From: an uncultured Pelagibacteraceae bacterium
Lineage (GTDB): Bacteria; Pseudomonadota; Alphaproteobacteria; Pelagibacterales; Pelagibacteraceae
Length of the DNA: 63,220 bases
Reading direction: 5' to 3'
NCBI GenBank assembly: GCA_902583295.1
Contig: CACHUY010000004.1
Coordinates: 1 to 63,220 of the forward strand
Shown piece after piece: positions 13,338 to 24,074 of the stretch. Each line of letters opens with the position of its first letter. The stretch's first letter is position 1. The notes beneath the pieces are model-generated. The model saw only the letters and a program-made list of their open reading frames with translations, ran no database searches and had not been told where the DNA came from. The translations under genes were made by a program, and so were the position numbers.

Positions 13338-14071
13338 TCATTACGGGTGGAGCTACCAGAATTGGTGCTGCAATTGCAAAACAATTATCTGGTACTAATA
13401 AAGAAATACTAATTCACTTTAATAAATCAAAATCAAAAGCTGAAAAACTCAAAAAAGATCTAGAGTTAAATGGTACTAAAGTTTACCTTGTCAAAGGTGA
13501 TTTGAGCAAAGAAAATGATGTAAGTAAAATTGTTAAATATGCAAAATCAAAATTAAAATATTTTGATTGTTTAATAAACAATGCTTCATTGTTTGAAAAT
13601 GATAAACTTGAAAGTTTTACAACAGACAGCTGGGATAAACATTTAAAAACTAATTTGAGAACTCCTGCTCTATTATCAAAAGAATTTGCTAAAAATGTTA
13701 AGGGAAAAAACAACAACATAATAAACATAATTGATCAGAGAGTTTTTAAACTAACTCCATACTTTTTTTCATATACCATAAGTAAAACTGGTCTTTATAC
13801 TCTCACAAAAACAAGTGCTATGAGTTTGGCACCCAATATAAGAGTTAACGGAATTGCTCCAGGACCAACAATCAAAAACCAAAGGCAATCTGAAAAACAT
13901 TTTAGGAAACAATATTTAGCAACCCCTCTAAAAAGACAAGTTAATGTAGAACAAATCTGTAATGCAGTTGACTTTTTTATCAAAAATATATCTATTACAG
14001 GTCAAGTTTTAGCAATTGATAGTGGACAGAATCTAAACTGGCAAACACCTGATATAATGGGCAAAGAATGA
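13319..14071 (+). CDS. Short-chain dehydrogenase, possibly pteridine reductase/FolM-like given the adjacent folB
   Basis: [41 protein letters not shown]; overlaps uvrB, abuts folB. Confidence 0.78.
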
Positions 14072-14493
14072 AAAAAAATAATCTGAACATCGTTAAAATA
14101 GATAAAAATAAAACTTTATTTAATTATGAAAAGAAAATTTTAATCAAAGAATTAATTTTAGATTTAAAACTTGGTTATTACGACTTTGAAAAAGAAAATT
14201 CACAAAAAGTTAAATTTAATCTCGAAGTTGATTATGAGGATAAAAAACCAACAAGTGATGAGGATATTAAATCAATAGTTAATTATGGAAGAATAGTTAA
14301 ACTAATAAAAAAACTTACAAAAAATAAACATTATAATTTTCTAGAGACACTAGCTGAAGATGTCTTTGATGTTCTATTCAAAGATAAAAGAATTGGAAAA
14401 ATTATGCTCCAAATCGAAAAACTAGAAATTTTAAAAGACTGCACATCTGTTGGTATTCAAGTTACCAAAAAAAGAAGTCATGATAAGCTCTGA
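14068..14493 (+). CDS. folB: Dihydroneopterin aldolase
   Basis: [47 protein letters not shown]. Confidence 0.82.
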   Translation: MKKNNLNIVKIDKNKTLFNYEKKILIKELILDLKLGYYDFEKENSQKVKFNLEVDYEDKKPTSDEDIKSIVNYGRIVKLIKKLTKNKHYNFLETLAEDVFDVLFKDKRIGKIMLQIEKLEILKDCTSVGIQVTKKRSHDKL

Positions 14494-16315
14494 TCTAGGT
14501 AAAGAAGTAATTAAAAAAGAACTCCCTTTAGTTCCTAAGCTTCCTGGTGTCTATAGGATGCTGAACTCTAAAGATGAAATTCTTTATGTAGGAAAAGCAA
14601 AGAATTTACCCAATAGATTGAAAAGTTATGTTTCTGAAAAAAATCACATCATTAGAACTGAAAGAATGTTATCTCAAACAAGAAAATTGGAGATAACTAC
14701 TACTTCTAACGAAAGTGAAGCCTTATTACTTGAAGCAAATTTAATTAAAAAATTTAAACCAAAATTTAACATTCTTCTAAGAGATGATAAATCGTTCCCT
14801 TTCATATTTATTGGCAACCAAGATCAATGGCCTCAGATAAAAAGACATAGGGGGAAAAAAACTAAAGAGGGCTTTTATTTTGGTCCGTTTGCGTCAGCTG
14901 GATCTGCCAATTGGACAATCAAAATGATTCAAAAAATTTTCCACTTAAGAGTTTGTGATGACACTGTGTTTAAAAAAAGAGAAAGGCCTTGTATATTATA
15001 TCAAATCAAACGTTGTTCAGGTCCATGTGTTGGTTATGTCACCAAAGAGGACTATCAACAAACTGTTGATGATGCGATTGAATTTGTCTCTGGAAAATCT
15101 AGAAGGATTCAAAAAAATCTTTCTAATCAAATGGAAAAAGCAAGTGAAGAACTTGACTTTGAAAAAGCAGTAATTCTAAGAGATAGAATAAAAGCATTAA
15201 ATATAATTCAGTCATCTCAAAGAATAAATGAAGCAAACTTAGTTGAAGCAGATGTTGTTGCTGGATACAAAGAGTCTGGTAAAGCCTGTATCCAAGTTTT
15301 TTTTTATAGATCAAAACAAAATTGGGGCAATCAAGCTTTCTTTCCAAAACATGATCCAGATGAAAAACTTGGAGAAATTATAAATTCATTCGTTTCTCAA
15401 TTTTATGAGAATAAAAGTGTTCCCTCATCGATAATTTTATCTGAAGAAATTAAAGAAAAAGTTCTAATTGAAAAAACTCTGTCAAATAAGGAAGGTAAAC
15501 AAATTACTATTTCTGTTGCAAAACAAGGTTCTAAATTAAAAGTAATCAATCAAGCCATTAAAAATGCAAAAGATAGTTTAAATAGAAAACTTTATGAAAG
15601 TCAAAACAATAGAGAGTTATTTGATGCTGTTGCTAGTAAATTCAATTTAGAAACAAACATTAATTTAATTGAGGTTTATGACAACAGTCACATACAGGGT
15701 ACTAATAGTGTTGGAGCATTAATTGCCTATGGGGACGAGGGTTTTATCAAAAAAAGGTATAGAAAATTTAATATTAAACACAAAAAAAATGAACAAGATG
15801 ATTATGGTATGATGCGAGAGGTTTTAAATAGAAGATTCAAAAGAGCGGTTCAAGAAAAGGATAATTATTTAACTTTTCCTGACTTAGTTTTAGTTGATGG
15901 TGGAAAAGGTCAATACTCAGTTGCAAGAGAAAGCCTAAATGAACTTGGTCTTCACGACATTCCTATCGTTGCGATTGCAAAAGGTAAACTGAGAAATAGT
16001 GGTAACGAAACCTTTTTTCATAATGGAAAAGAGTTTAAGTTTTTAAGAAATGATCCAACATTATTTTTTCTTCAAAGAATAAGAGATGAATCGCACCGAT
16101 TTGCAATAAGTGCTCATAGAGCAAAAAGAAAAAAAGGAATAAGCAAATCTCTACTTGACCAAATTGATGGGATTGGGTCTATAAGAAAAAGGGCATTATT
16201 AAACCATTTTGGATCAGCAAGATCAGTAGAGTCTGCAAGTTTAGATGAAATAAAATCTGTTGAAGGTGTTGAGGAAAAAGTGGCAAAAAAGATATATAAC
16301 TTCTTTCACGAATAA
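14480..16315 (+). CDS. uvrC: Excinuclease ABC subunit C (likely start [10 protein letters not shown])
   Basis: [56 protein letters not shown]-terminal HhH. Confidence 0.97.
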   Translation: MISSDLGKEVIKKELPLVPKLPGVYRMLNSKDEILYVGKAKNLPNRLKSYVSEKNHIIRTERMLSQTRKLEITTTSNESEALLLEANLIKKFKPKFNILLRDDKSFPFIFIGNQDQWPQIKRHRGKKTKEGFYFGPFASAGSANWTIKMIQKIFHLRVCDDTVFKKRERPCILYQIKRCSGPCVGYVTKEDYQQTVDDAIEFVSGKSRRIQKNLSNQMEKASEELDFEKAVILRDRIKALNIIQSSQRINEANLVEADVVAGYKESGKACIQVFFYRSKQNWGNQAFFPKHDPDEKLGEIINSFVSQFYENKSVPSSIILSEEIKEKVLIEKTLSNKEGKQITISVAKQGSKLKVINQAIKNAKDSLNRKLYESQNNRELFDAVASKFNLETNINLIEVYDNSHIQGTNSVGALIAYGDEGFIKKRYRKFNIKHKKNEQDDYGMMREVLNRRFKRAVQEKDNYLTFPDLVLVDGGKGQYSVARESLNELGLHDIPIVAIAKGKLRNSGNETFFHNGKEFKFLRNDPTLFFLQRIRDESHRFAISAHRAKRKKGISKSLLDQIDGIGSIRKRALLNHFGSARSVESASLDEIKSVEGVEEKVAKKIYNFFHE

Positions 16316-16317
16316 TT

Positions 16318-16902
16318 ATGCTTAAAAAAATTCCTAATTTATTAACAATAGGACGAATAATTATTGTTCCTTTTTTTGTATTGGCATTTTACTTGCCTGG
16401 ATTTTATGGAGATTTGACTGCATTAATATTATTTGTTGTTGCGTCATTTACTGATTTTCTTGATGGAATGCTTGCAAGAATGATGGGTGAAGAGTCAAAA
16501 CTGGGAGAATTGTTAGATCCAATAGCTGATAAGATAATCGTTGCGACAGCTTTAATTCTTTTAGTAATGGATGGTACTATAAGAAATTATGAAGTAATTG
16601 CTGCAATTATTATTCTTACTAGAGAAATATTGATTTCAGGACTTAGAGAATTTTTAGCAAAGGGGAAAATTAAACTTCCTGTTTCTAGTCTTGCTAAATT
16701 AAAAACAGTTTTACAGATGGTTTCAATCGCTCTCCTTCTATCAGGAGATACAGGAAATAAGATTATTAACTTCCAAGATTATAATGCCCAAACTATTGGT
16801 ATTATTCTTTTATGGCTATCTGCAGCATTAACACTTTTTACTGGATATGATTATATGCGTAAAGGAATTGACCACGCTATGTCTGAAGACAATAAAGATT
16901 AA
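16318..16902 (+). CDS. pgsA: CDP-diacylglycerol-glycerol-3-phosphate 3-phosphatidyltransferase
   Basis: NLLTIGRIIIVPFFV; SFTDFLDGMLAR...LGELLDPIADKI (CDP-alcohol phosphotransferase motif). Confidence 0.93.
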   Translation: MLKKIPNLLTIGRIIIVPFFVLAFYLPGFYGDLTALILFVVASFTDFLDGMLARMMGEESKLGELLDPIADKIIVATALILLVMDGTIRNYEVIAAIIILTREILISGLREFLAKGKIKLPVSSLAKLKTVLQMVSIALLLSGDTGNKIINFQDYNAQTIGIILLWLSAALTLFTGYDYMRKGIDHAMSEDNKD

Positions 16903-17780
16903 GCTGCTTTTTTCTTTCTTACTAAAGTTTGATAACTTTCATTTAAATCAATTATAGTATCACAAACTTTAAACTGATTTTCTGCAATGCATGAAACTGG
17001 CGTTACTTCTGCGGCAGTGCCTGTTAAAAAACATCCAACAAAGTTTGATAACTCCTCTGGTTTTATTTTTCTCTCGTGAACTTTAATATTTTTTGATTTT
17101 GCAATTCCAATTACTGTCCTTCTTGTAATCCCATCTAAAAAAGAGTCAGGGATTGGAGTGTGAAGTTCACCATTTTTATCTTTGAAAAAAACATTGGCAC
17201 CAGTTGCCTCAGCTACATTTCCTTCATGATCTAACATTAATGAGTCTGTATAACCTTGTTTTTCTGCTTCATGTTTTGACAGTGTGCAAATCATATAAAG
17301 ACCAGATGCTTTAGTATCCCAAGGGATTGTATTAGGCGCAGGTCTTCTCCAGTTTGAAATATTTAATTTTATACCCTCGACTTTTAATTTTGGATCAAAA
17401 TATGAGCCCCACTCCCAGGTTGCAATTGCTACATGAATTTTTGTTTGTTGTGCAGAAATAGCCATCATCTCGCTACCTCTCCATGCAACTGGTCTTACGT
17501 ATCCATTTTCAACGTTTTGTGAAGCAATAATTTTATTTGAAGCAATATTAATTTGTTCTTCTGAATAAGGGATATCAAAACCCATCCTCTTAGCAGAATG
17601 AAAGAATCTTGAAGTGTGTTCTTCTAACTTAAAAATTGATCCGTCATAAACTCTTTCTCCCTCAAAAACACAACTCGCATAATGTAAACCATGGCTTAAA
17701 ACGTGAAGTTTGACGTCTCCCCAATCTACAAGCTCATCGTTGTACCATATTTTTCCAGATCTTTTGTCGTAAGGTATCAT
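16899..17780 (-). CDS. ilvE: Branched-chain amino acid aminotransferase
   Basis: WYNDELVDWGDVKLHVLSHGLHYASCVFEGERVY; DHEGNVAEATGANVFF. Confidence 0.92.
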   Translation of the reverse strand: MIPYDKRSGKIWYNDELVDWGDVKLHVLSHGLHYASCVFEGERVYDGSIFKLEEHTSRFFHSAKRMGFDIPYSEEQINIASNKIIASQNVENGYVRPVAWRGSEMMAISAQQTKIHVAIATWEWGSYFDPKLKVEGIKLNISNWRRPAPNTIPWDTKASGLYMICTLSKHEAEKQGYTDSLMLDHEGNVAEATGANVFFKDKNGELHTPIPDSFLDGITRRTVIGIAKSKNIKVHERKIKPEELSNFVGCFLTGTAAEVTPVSCIAENQFKVCDTIIDLNESYQTLVRKKKAA

Positions 17781-17850
17781 GATTGAAAATATTTAATTAT
17801 ATCTGAAAAATATCTTTGTATCTTTAATATGTCAATATAACTTACCCATA

Positions 17851-18288
17851 ATGAAAGAACTTTTATATTTAAAAGATGATCAGCTTAAAGATTTGATAGA
17901 AAAACTTTTTGTGAGCTATAGAGAAACTTTCTCTGACTCTAAAAAGATATTAGATAAATACTCTATTGGTTTAGCACACCATAAAGTAATCCATTTATTG
18001 TCCATGTATCAGGGTATTTCGATATCTGAGCTATTAAAAAGACTAAAAGTCACAAAGCAAAGTCTTAATAGGGTTTTAAAAGATTTAATAAAATTAGACA
18101 TTATTACGTTTAAAAAAGATGAGCAAGATACCCGAATTAAGCATGTATTTTTGAATGATAAAGGGGAAAAGATATTTAATGAGGTTTTTGATCAGCAAAA
18201 AAAAAGAATTTACAACGCATTACTAAACTCAAGTTCAGAGGAAGTAATAAATTTTGATAATGTTTTGAGTAAAATTATAAATGGATAA
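17851..18288 (+). CDS. MarR-family transcriptional regulator (PetP-like by context)
   Basis: ISISELLKRLKVTKQSLNRVLKDLIKLDIITFKKDEQDTRIKHVFLNDKG. Confidence 0.85.
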   Translation: MKELLYLKDDQLKDLIEKLFVSYRETFSDSKKILDKYSIGLAHHKVIHLLSMYQGISISELLKRLKVTKQSLNRVLKDLIKLDIITFKKDEQDTRIKHVFLNDKGEKIFNEVFDQQKKRIYNALLNSSSEEVINFDNVLSKIING

Positions 18289-18958
18289 ATTTCAAGCTCA
18301 TATTTTGCTAGTCGATGATGATGAAGGAATTAGATCTTTGGTAAAAAAATATTTAAATGAAAATAATTTTTTAGTTACGACAGCAGATAGTGCTGAAAAT
18401 GCGTCAGAGAAAGTAAAAATAATCAAATTTGATTTAATTATCCTAGATATAATGATGTCAGGTAAAAGTGGTCTAGATTTTATTAATGACCATAAAAAAG
18501 ATTTGGACACACCAATTATACTTTTGACAGCCAAGGGTGAGGCGAGTGAAAGAGTTGAGGGACTTGAATTAGGAGCAGACGATTATTTAGCTAAGCCTTT
18601 TGAGCCAAAAGAACTGATTTTAAGAATTAGAAATATTTTAACCAAAACTATTAAAACAGATCAAAAAAGAATTATTGAATTTGAAAATGTAAAAATTGAT
18701 TTAAATAAATTGCTAATTATTAAAAACAAAAAAGAATTTAAAATCAATAATACTGAAAAGATAATTTTAGAAAAAATGATTAATAATCCAGGAAATACAT
18801 TTTCAAGAGAAAGTATTGGTCAATTGATTAATTTAGATAAAGAAAGGTCAATTGATGTGATTATAACTCGTTTAAGAAAGAAAATAGAAATTGATCCGAA
18901 AAATCCAAAATTTTTACAAACCATAAGAGGAGCAGGATATGTTCTCTGGATTGAATAA
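18281..18958 (+). CDS. OmpR-family response regulator (PetR-like by context)
   Basis: ILLVDDDEGIRSLVKKYL...LIILDIMMSGKSGLDF...LLTAKGE...GADDYLAKPFEPKEL; C-terminal winged helix. Confidence 0.9.
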   Translation: MDKFQAHILLVDDDEGIRSLVKKYLNENNFLVTTADSAENASEKVKIIKFDLIILDIMMSGKSGLDFINDHKKDLDTPIILLTAKGEASERVEGLELGADDYLAKPFEPKELILRIRNILTKTIKTDQKRIIEFENVKIDLNKLLIIKNKKEFKINNTEKIILEKMINNPGNTFSRESIGQLINLDKERSIDVIITRLRKKIEIDPKNPKFLQTIRGAGYVLWIE

Positions 18959-20258
18959 TTTATTAAGAAAAGTTTTACCTAAAAGATTGTTCTACAGAGC
19001 ACTTTTAATTGTTGCAGTCCCCGTCATTGTTCTTCAACTAATCATCACAATTGTATTTTTTGATAGCTTGTGGATTAAAACTAACAAAGGAATGACAAGA
19101 ACATTAGTAAATGAAATAAGTGCGTTTATTGAAGCATATGAAAGTGAGGAGGAGGATAAACAAGAAATAAATAACTTATTTTCATTATTTTTAGATTTAA
19201 ATATTCAACTTGAACTTAACGAAGAATTACAAGATCAACAAAATGAAAGATGGTTTAGTCCAATTGACCGAACATTAAGAAGAGAATTAAAATCAAGATT
19301 TTCAGTGGAAGACTATTGGTTTGACTCAACAAACTATAAAGAGTTAATTGATTTAAGAATTAAATATAAAGATGGATATTTTAAATTTTTAGTTCCTAAA
19401 GATCGTGTTGCCAGTTCATCTGCAAGAATATTTGCACTATGGATAACTGTACCTGCAATAATTATGGTGATCATATCTTTAATATTTTTAAAAAATCAAA
19501 CAAGGCCTATTACAAATCTTGCACGCGCTGCAGAAAGATTTGGTAAAGGTGAGGAAATTGAGGAATACAAACCCTCTGGAGCTCTTGAAATAAGACAGGC
19601 GGGTCATGAATTTGATAAAATGAGAAAAAGAATTGAGAGACATCTTAATCAAAGAACAGAGATGTTGTCGGGTATAAGTCATGATTTAAGAACACCTTTA
19701 ACAAGGATGAAGTTACAACTTGCATTTATTAAAGACAAAGACTCAGTAGAAAAATTAACTGAGGATATAAATGAAATGGAAAAAATGCTAAATGAATATC
19801 TTCAATTTACAAGCTCATCGTATGTTGAAAAAGATGAAATGTTTAATCTGTCTGAACTAATTGAAGAAGTAATTAAAAAATATAATAATGAAAATATTTC
19901 AAAGAATTTGTTACCTAGGGTTTATATTAACGGTAGAAAAAATTTAATCAACAGATGTCTAAATAATCTAATTGATAACGCCTTAAAGTACGCCACTAAA
20001 GTTGAGGTAAATGTTAGTAAAAAAAATACAAATCTATTTATTATGATTGATGATGATGGTCCCGGTATCGCAAAAAGTGAACACGACAATGTATTCAAAC
20101 CATTCTATAAAATAGACAAAGGAAGATCTGACTCTAAATCCAGCGTTGGACTTGGTTTATCAATTGCATCGGATATTATTAAATCCCATGGGGGAAATAT
20201 TAAACTTGAAAAGTCTAAAATGGATGGCTTGAGAGTTAAGATTTTTTTACCTGTTTAG
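18939..20258 (+). CDS. EnvZ-like sensor histidine kinase
   Basis: HAMP region, GISHDLRTPLTRMKLQL H-box, NNLIDNALKYA N-box, DDGPGI, GLGLSIASDI. Confidence 0.9.
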   Translation: MFSGLNNLLRKVLPKRLFYRALLIVAVPVIVLQLIITIVFFDSLWIKTNKGMTRTLVNEISAFIEAYESEEEDKQEINNLFSLFLDLNIQLELNEELQDQQNERWFSPIDRTLRRELKSRFSVEDYWFDSTNYKELIDLRIKYKDGYFKFLVPKDRVASSSARIFALWITVPAIIMVIISLIFLKNQTRPITNLARAAERFGKGEEIEEYKPSGALEIRQAGHEFDKMRKRIERHLNQRTEMLSGISHDLRTPLTRMKLQLAFIKDKDSVEKLTEDINEMEKMLNEYLQFTSSSYVEKDEMFNLSELIEEVIKKYNNENISKNLLPRVYINGRKNLINRCLNNLIDNALKYATKVEVNVSKKNTNLFIMIDDDGPGIAKSEHDNVFKPFYKIDKGRSDSKSSVGLGLSIASDIIKSHGGNIKLEKSKMDGLRVKIFLPV

Positions 20259-20502
20259 TTTTTGTTTTTTTTTTACCTTCAAGCTTTTTAATTTTGATTT
20301 CTAAGTTCTCAACTCGTTTTGAAAGAATATCAAATTCATCCTTGCTTGTTAATTTCATTTTAAAAACAAATTCGTCTCTTTTAGATTTAAAAATATTTAG
20401 AATTTCAGCCGACAAATCTTTTGAGGAAACCAACCCTTGCTCAATCAATTTTGCAAACTTATCAATTATAAATTTAGAATTTTTCATATTTAAGATATAC
20501 AT
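20236..20502 (-). CDS. UbiK/BMFP-family accessory protein; likely start MKNSKFIIDK (M6), i.e. end at 20487
   Basis: Short helical protein with C-terminal coiled coil EFDILSKRVENLEIKIKKLEGKKK. Confidence 0.65.
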   Translation of the reverse strand: MYILNMKNSKFIIDKFAKLIEQGLVSSKDLSAEILNIFKSKRDEFVFKMKLTSKDEFDILSKRVENLEIKIKKLEGKKKTKTKQVKKS

Positions 20503-20519
20503 TATAAGTATAAATTAAA

Positions 20520-21302
20520 ATGTTCATCAATAATTTTGACCCAGTTGCAATTGAAATTTTTTCCTTAGAAATCAGATGGTATTCGTTAGCTTATATTGTT
20601 GGTATTTTGTTTGGATGGTTTGTTGCAAAAAAAATATTTATTAAAAATGAGGATATCAGTAAAAAATTTGACGATTACATCACTTATTTAATCATTGGAA
20701 TTATTTTAGGTGGAAGAATTGGTTACATATTATTCTATAATCTAGAATATTATTTAAATAATTTGTCGGATATTTTTAAGATTTGGGAGGGCGGCATGTC
20801 TTTTCATGGCGGATTAATCGGAATTATAATTGCGAGTATAATTTTTGGAAAAAAAAATAATCAAAATCCTTTTTTATATATGGATGTTGTAGCATTAGTT
20901 GCTCCAATTGGAATTTTTTTTGGAAGACTATCAAACTTTATAAATTCAGAGTTATATGGAAAAGTAACTGATGTGCCTTGGTCAGTAACTTTTGTTCAAG
21001 TAGATAACTTGCCAAGACATCCTACCCAAATATACGAAGCTCTACTAGAGGGAATAATTTTAATACTAATTTTAATTAATTTTAAAAATAAAAATTTTTT
21101 GCTTAAGCCGGGTTTAATATCAAGCCTATTTTTAATTTTTTACTCAATATTTAGATTTTCTATTGAATTTTTAAGAGTTCCAGACGAGCAGTTAGGTTAT
21201 TTATTATTTAATTTAACTATGGGGCAAATTTTAAGTGTAATCCTAACATTGGCCGGGTTAGTCCTATTTTATTTTAAAAATGAAGATAAACAAATCAACT
21301 AA
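20520..21302 (+). CDS. lgt: Prolipoprotein diacylglyceryl transferase
   Basis: IRWYSLAYIVGILFGW, GGRIGYILFYN, WEGGMSFHGGLIG, GRLSNFINSELYGK, RHPTQIYEALLEG. Confidence 0.96.
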   Translation: MFINNFDPVAIEIFSLEIRWYSLAYIVGILFGWFVAKKIFIKNEDISKKFDDYITYLIIGIILGGRIGYILFYNLEYYLNNLSDIFKIWEGGMSFHGGLIGIIIASIIFGKKNNQNPFLYMDVVALVAPIGIFFGRLSNFINSELYGKVTDVPWSVTFVQVDNLPRHPTQIYEALLEGIILILILINFKNKNFLLKPGLISSLFLIFYSIFRFSIEFLRVPDEQLGYLLFNLTMGQILSVILTLAGLVLFYFKNEDKQIN

Positions 21303-22335
21303 CTTATCTTTAGACCAATTTATTAATTGGGCACTTTACGATAAAGACTCAGGTTATTACATGAAGCAAAATCCCTTTGGCAAGGAGGGTGATTTTATTA
21401 CAGCTCCAAATATCACAAGACTTTTTTCAGAAATTATAACTATTTGGTTAGTTACTTTTCTTAAAAGTTTGGGCTCCCCAAACAAATTTAATTTAATTGA
21501 GCTAGGTGCCGGAAATGGTGAAATGATGAAGGTGGTTTATCAAACATTAAAGAACTTTCCAGAACACTTTAGCTCTTGTAATTTTATGATATACGAAAAA
21601 AGTAAATATCTCATTGATCAACAAAAAATGAACCTTGAGTCTGAGAAAATTACTTGGATCCAAGATTTAAAACAAAATTATTCAGAACCTACTATTTTTT
21701 TAGCAAATGAATTTTTTGATGCTTTGCCAATTAAACAGTTTTTTAAAAGACAAGATGACTGGTATGAAAAATTTGTAGATCTTTCAAATCCTGAAGAGGC
21801 AAAATTTAATGAAATCAAAACAAATATTAAATTGATTGAGGAAAAATTAAATTTAGAGATTTCAAAAGGACAAGATATAATTGAATATTCTCCTGATGCT
21901 TTAGAATATTTAAATATTATAGGCAATATAATTGAAAAAAGTGAAGGTGGAATACTTGTTATAGACTATGGTTATTTAAATTCTAAAATGCAAGATACCC
22001 TTCAAGCAGTTAATAATCATAAATATTCAAATATTTTAGAAAATATTGGTGATTCTGATATTACGTACAACATCAACTTTAATTTATTTCAAAAATTTAT
22101 AGATCAATTTAAAAATTTGGACACAGTAGTTACAACTCAAAAAAAATTCTTAACCAGTATGGGAATTCTTCAAAGAGCTGAAATTATAAGTAAGGATATA
22201 GCTTTTTCTAAAAAAACAGACTTATTTTACAGAATAAGAAGACTAATAGATGAAAAACAGATGGGCGAATTGTTTAAAGTTATGCTTGTAAAATCTAAAA
22301 ATAATAAATTTCAAACAGGATTTCAAAGTGATTAA
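21280..22335 (+). CDS. Class I SAM-dependent methyltransferase, MidA/NDUFAF7 family
   Basis: GDFITAPNITRLFSEIITIWL, IELGAGNGEMM, ANEFFDALPIKQF. Confidence 0.88.
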   Translation: MKINKSTNLSLDQFINWALYDKDSGYYMKQNPFGKEGDFITAPNITRLFSEIITIWLVTFLKSLGSPNKFNLIELGAGNGEMMKVVYQTLKNFPEHFSSCNFMIYEKSKYLIDQQKMNLESEKITWIQDLKQNYSEPTIFLANEFFDALPIKQFFKRQDDWYEKFVDLSNPEEAKFNEIKTNIKLIEEKLNLEISKGQDIIEYSPDALEYLNIIGNIIEKSEGGILVIDYGYLNSKMQDTLQAVNNHKYSNILENIGDSDITYNINFNLFQKFIDQFKNLDTVVTTQKKFLTSMGILQRAEIISKDIAFSKKTDLFYRIRRLIDEKQMGELFKVMLVKSKNNKFQTGFQSD

Positions 22336-23086
22336 ATCTAAAAAACTTTCAAATATTAAGAATTTGAAACACGGCTTCTTTAATAGCAAGGGTGGTATAT
22401 CTAAAAATATTTATAAAAGTTTAAACTGTGGACCAGGATCAAGAGATAAACCAGGTAATGTAAGAAAAAATTTAGAATTAGTAAGAAAAAAAATCAATCA
22501 TTCAGCTGGGGATATTTTTTTACTTAACCAAATTCACAGCAATAAATTCATTTATATTGAAGAAAAATATCATTTTAAATCAAAGCCAAAAGCAGATGCG
22601 GTGATTACTAATCAGAAAAACTTACCAATTGCTGTTTTAACAGCAGACTGTGTGCCAATTTTGATTTGTGATCAGCAAAAAAAAATAATTGGAGCAATCC
22701 ATGCGGGCTGGAAAGGAGCATATAAGGGAATAGTCGATAAAGTGATCAAATTTATGATTAAGAAAGGATCTAAGCCCCAAAATATTACTGCCGTAATAGG
22801 CCCTTCTATCTCAATTGATAATTATGAAGTTCAAAATGAATTTAAAAATAAATTTTTAAAAAAAGATAGACGAAACAAAATTTTTTTTAGAATAAAGCGT
22901 AAAAAGTTATATTTTGACTTATCAAAGTACGTAAAATCTATACTTTTAAAGAATAAAATAAAAAAAATAGAAAAAATTAAAATCGATACATTTGATGTTA
23001 AAAATAAATTCTTTAGTGCTAGAAGAGCTTTAAGTTTAAAACATGATGATTATGGTAGAAATATTTCAATAATTATGCTTAATTAG
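22328..23086 (+). CDS. pgeF: Laccase-domain purine nucleoside phosphorylase/polyphenol oxidase family (YfiH/PgeF)
   Basis: LLNQIHSNKFIYIEE, ADAVITNQKNLPIAVLTADCVPILICD, AIHAGWKGAYKGI; GTG start. Confidence 0.9.
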   Translation: MIKSKKLSNIKNLKHGFFNSKGGISKNIYKSLNCGPGSRDKPGNVRKNLELVRKKINHSAGDIFLLNQIHSNKFIYIEEKYHFKSKPKADAVITNQKNLPIAVLTADCVPILICDQQKKIIGAIHAGWKGAYKGIVDKVIKFMIKKGSKPQNITAVIGPSISIDNYEVQNEFKNKFLKKDRRNKIFFRIKRKKLYFDLSKYVKSILLKNKIKKIEKIKIDTFDVKNKFFSARRALSLKHDDYGRNISIIMLN

Positions 23087-23096
23087 GTTTTTTCTA

Positions 23097-24029
23097 ATGA
23101 AATTATTATCTGGAACTAGCAATAAGCCTCTCAGCAAGGACATTGCAAAGTTTTTAAAATCTAAACTAGTTAATTCAAGTATCAAGAATTTTGCAGATGG
23201 TGAGATATATGTTGAATTAAATGAAAATATAAGAGGAAATAGTATTTTCATAATTCAGTCTATCTCATCTCCTGCTAATGATAACCTTATGGAACTTTTG
23301 TTGTGCATAGATGCTTTAAAAAGATCCTCTGCTAAAAATATAACAGCAGTTATTCCATATTTTGGTTATGCAAGACAAGATAGAAAAGTTGTTCCAAGAA
23401 CATCTATCTCAGCAAAACTTGTATCAAATTTAATAACAAAAGCTGGCGCAGACAGAGTTGTAACAGTTGATTTGCATGCAGGTCAAATTCAAGGGTTTTT
23501 TGATATACCGGTAGACAACTTATTTTCTACACCCATTTTTGCAAGACATGTAAAAAAAAACATCAAAAGTAAAAATATTGTATGTATTGCACCTGATGTT
23601 GGAGGTACTGAAAGAGCAAGAGCACTTGGAAAGATTTTGAATGTTGGTCTTGCAATCGTTGATAAAAGAAGACCAAAACCTGGTCAATCCCAAGTGATGA
23701 ATGTAATCGGAGAAGTAAAAGATAAAACTTGTGTAATAGTGGACGACATCATTGACTCTGGTGGAACTATAGTCAATGCGGCTAAAGCATTAAAGGATCG
23801 GGGTGCAAAAGAAGTTTACGTTTATATTACCCACGGTGTTTTAACAGGTGAGGCTGTAAAAAAAATTAAAAATTCGGTAATTAAAAAATTAGTAATCACA
23901 GATACAATTGACAATAAAGACAAAACGAAGAGTGCAAAAAACATAGAAGTTCTATCTATTTCAGCCTTGATGGGAGAAGCTATTAAAAGAATATCAAACT
24001 CAACCTCCGTTTCCGATTTATTTAAATAA
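23097..24029 (+). CDS. prs: Ribose-phosphate pyrophosphokinase
   Basis: FADGEIYVELNENIRGNSIFIIQS, PYFGYARQDRK, VDDIIDSGGTI. Confidence 0.97.
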   Translation: MKLLSGTSNKPLSKDIAKFLKSKLVNSSIKNFADGEIYVELNENIRGNSIFIIQSISSPANDNLMELLLCIDALKRSSAKNITAVIPYFGYARQDRKVVPRTSISAKLVSNLITKAGADRVVTVDLHAGQIQGFFDIPVDNLFSTPIFARHVKKNIKSKNIVCIAPDVGGTERARALGKILNVGLAIVDKRRPKPGQSQVMNVIGEVKDKTCVIVDDIIDSGGTIVNAAKALKDRGAKEVYVYITHGVLTGEAVKKIKNSVIKKLVITDTIDNKDKTKSAKNIEVLSISALMGEAIKRISNSTSVSDLFK

Positions 24030-24074
24030 TTACCTTGAGTTATTAAAGATCTTGAGCTAAAAACCCTTGTTTTT

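Noticed and set aside
24030-24074. CTTGAG repeats upstream of rplY as a possible regulatory structure
   Set aside because: Only two short copies and no convincing hairpin; too weak to call.
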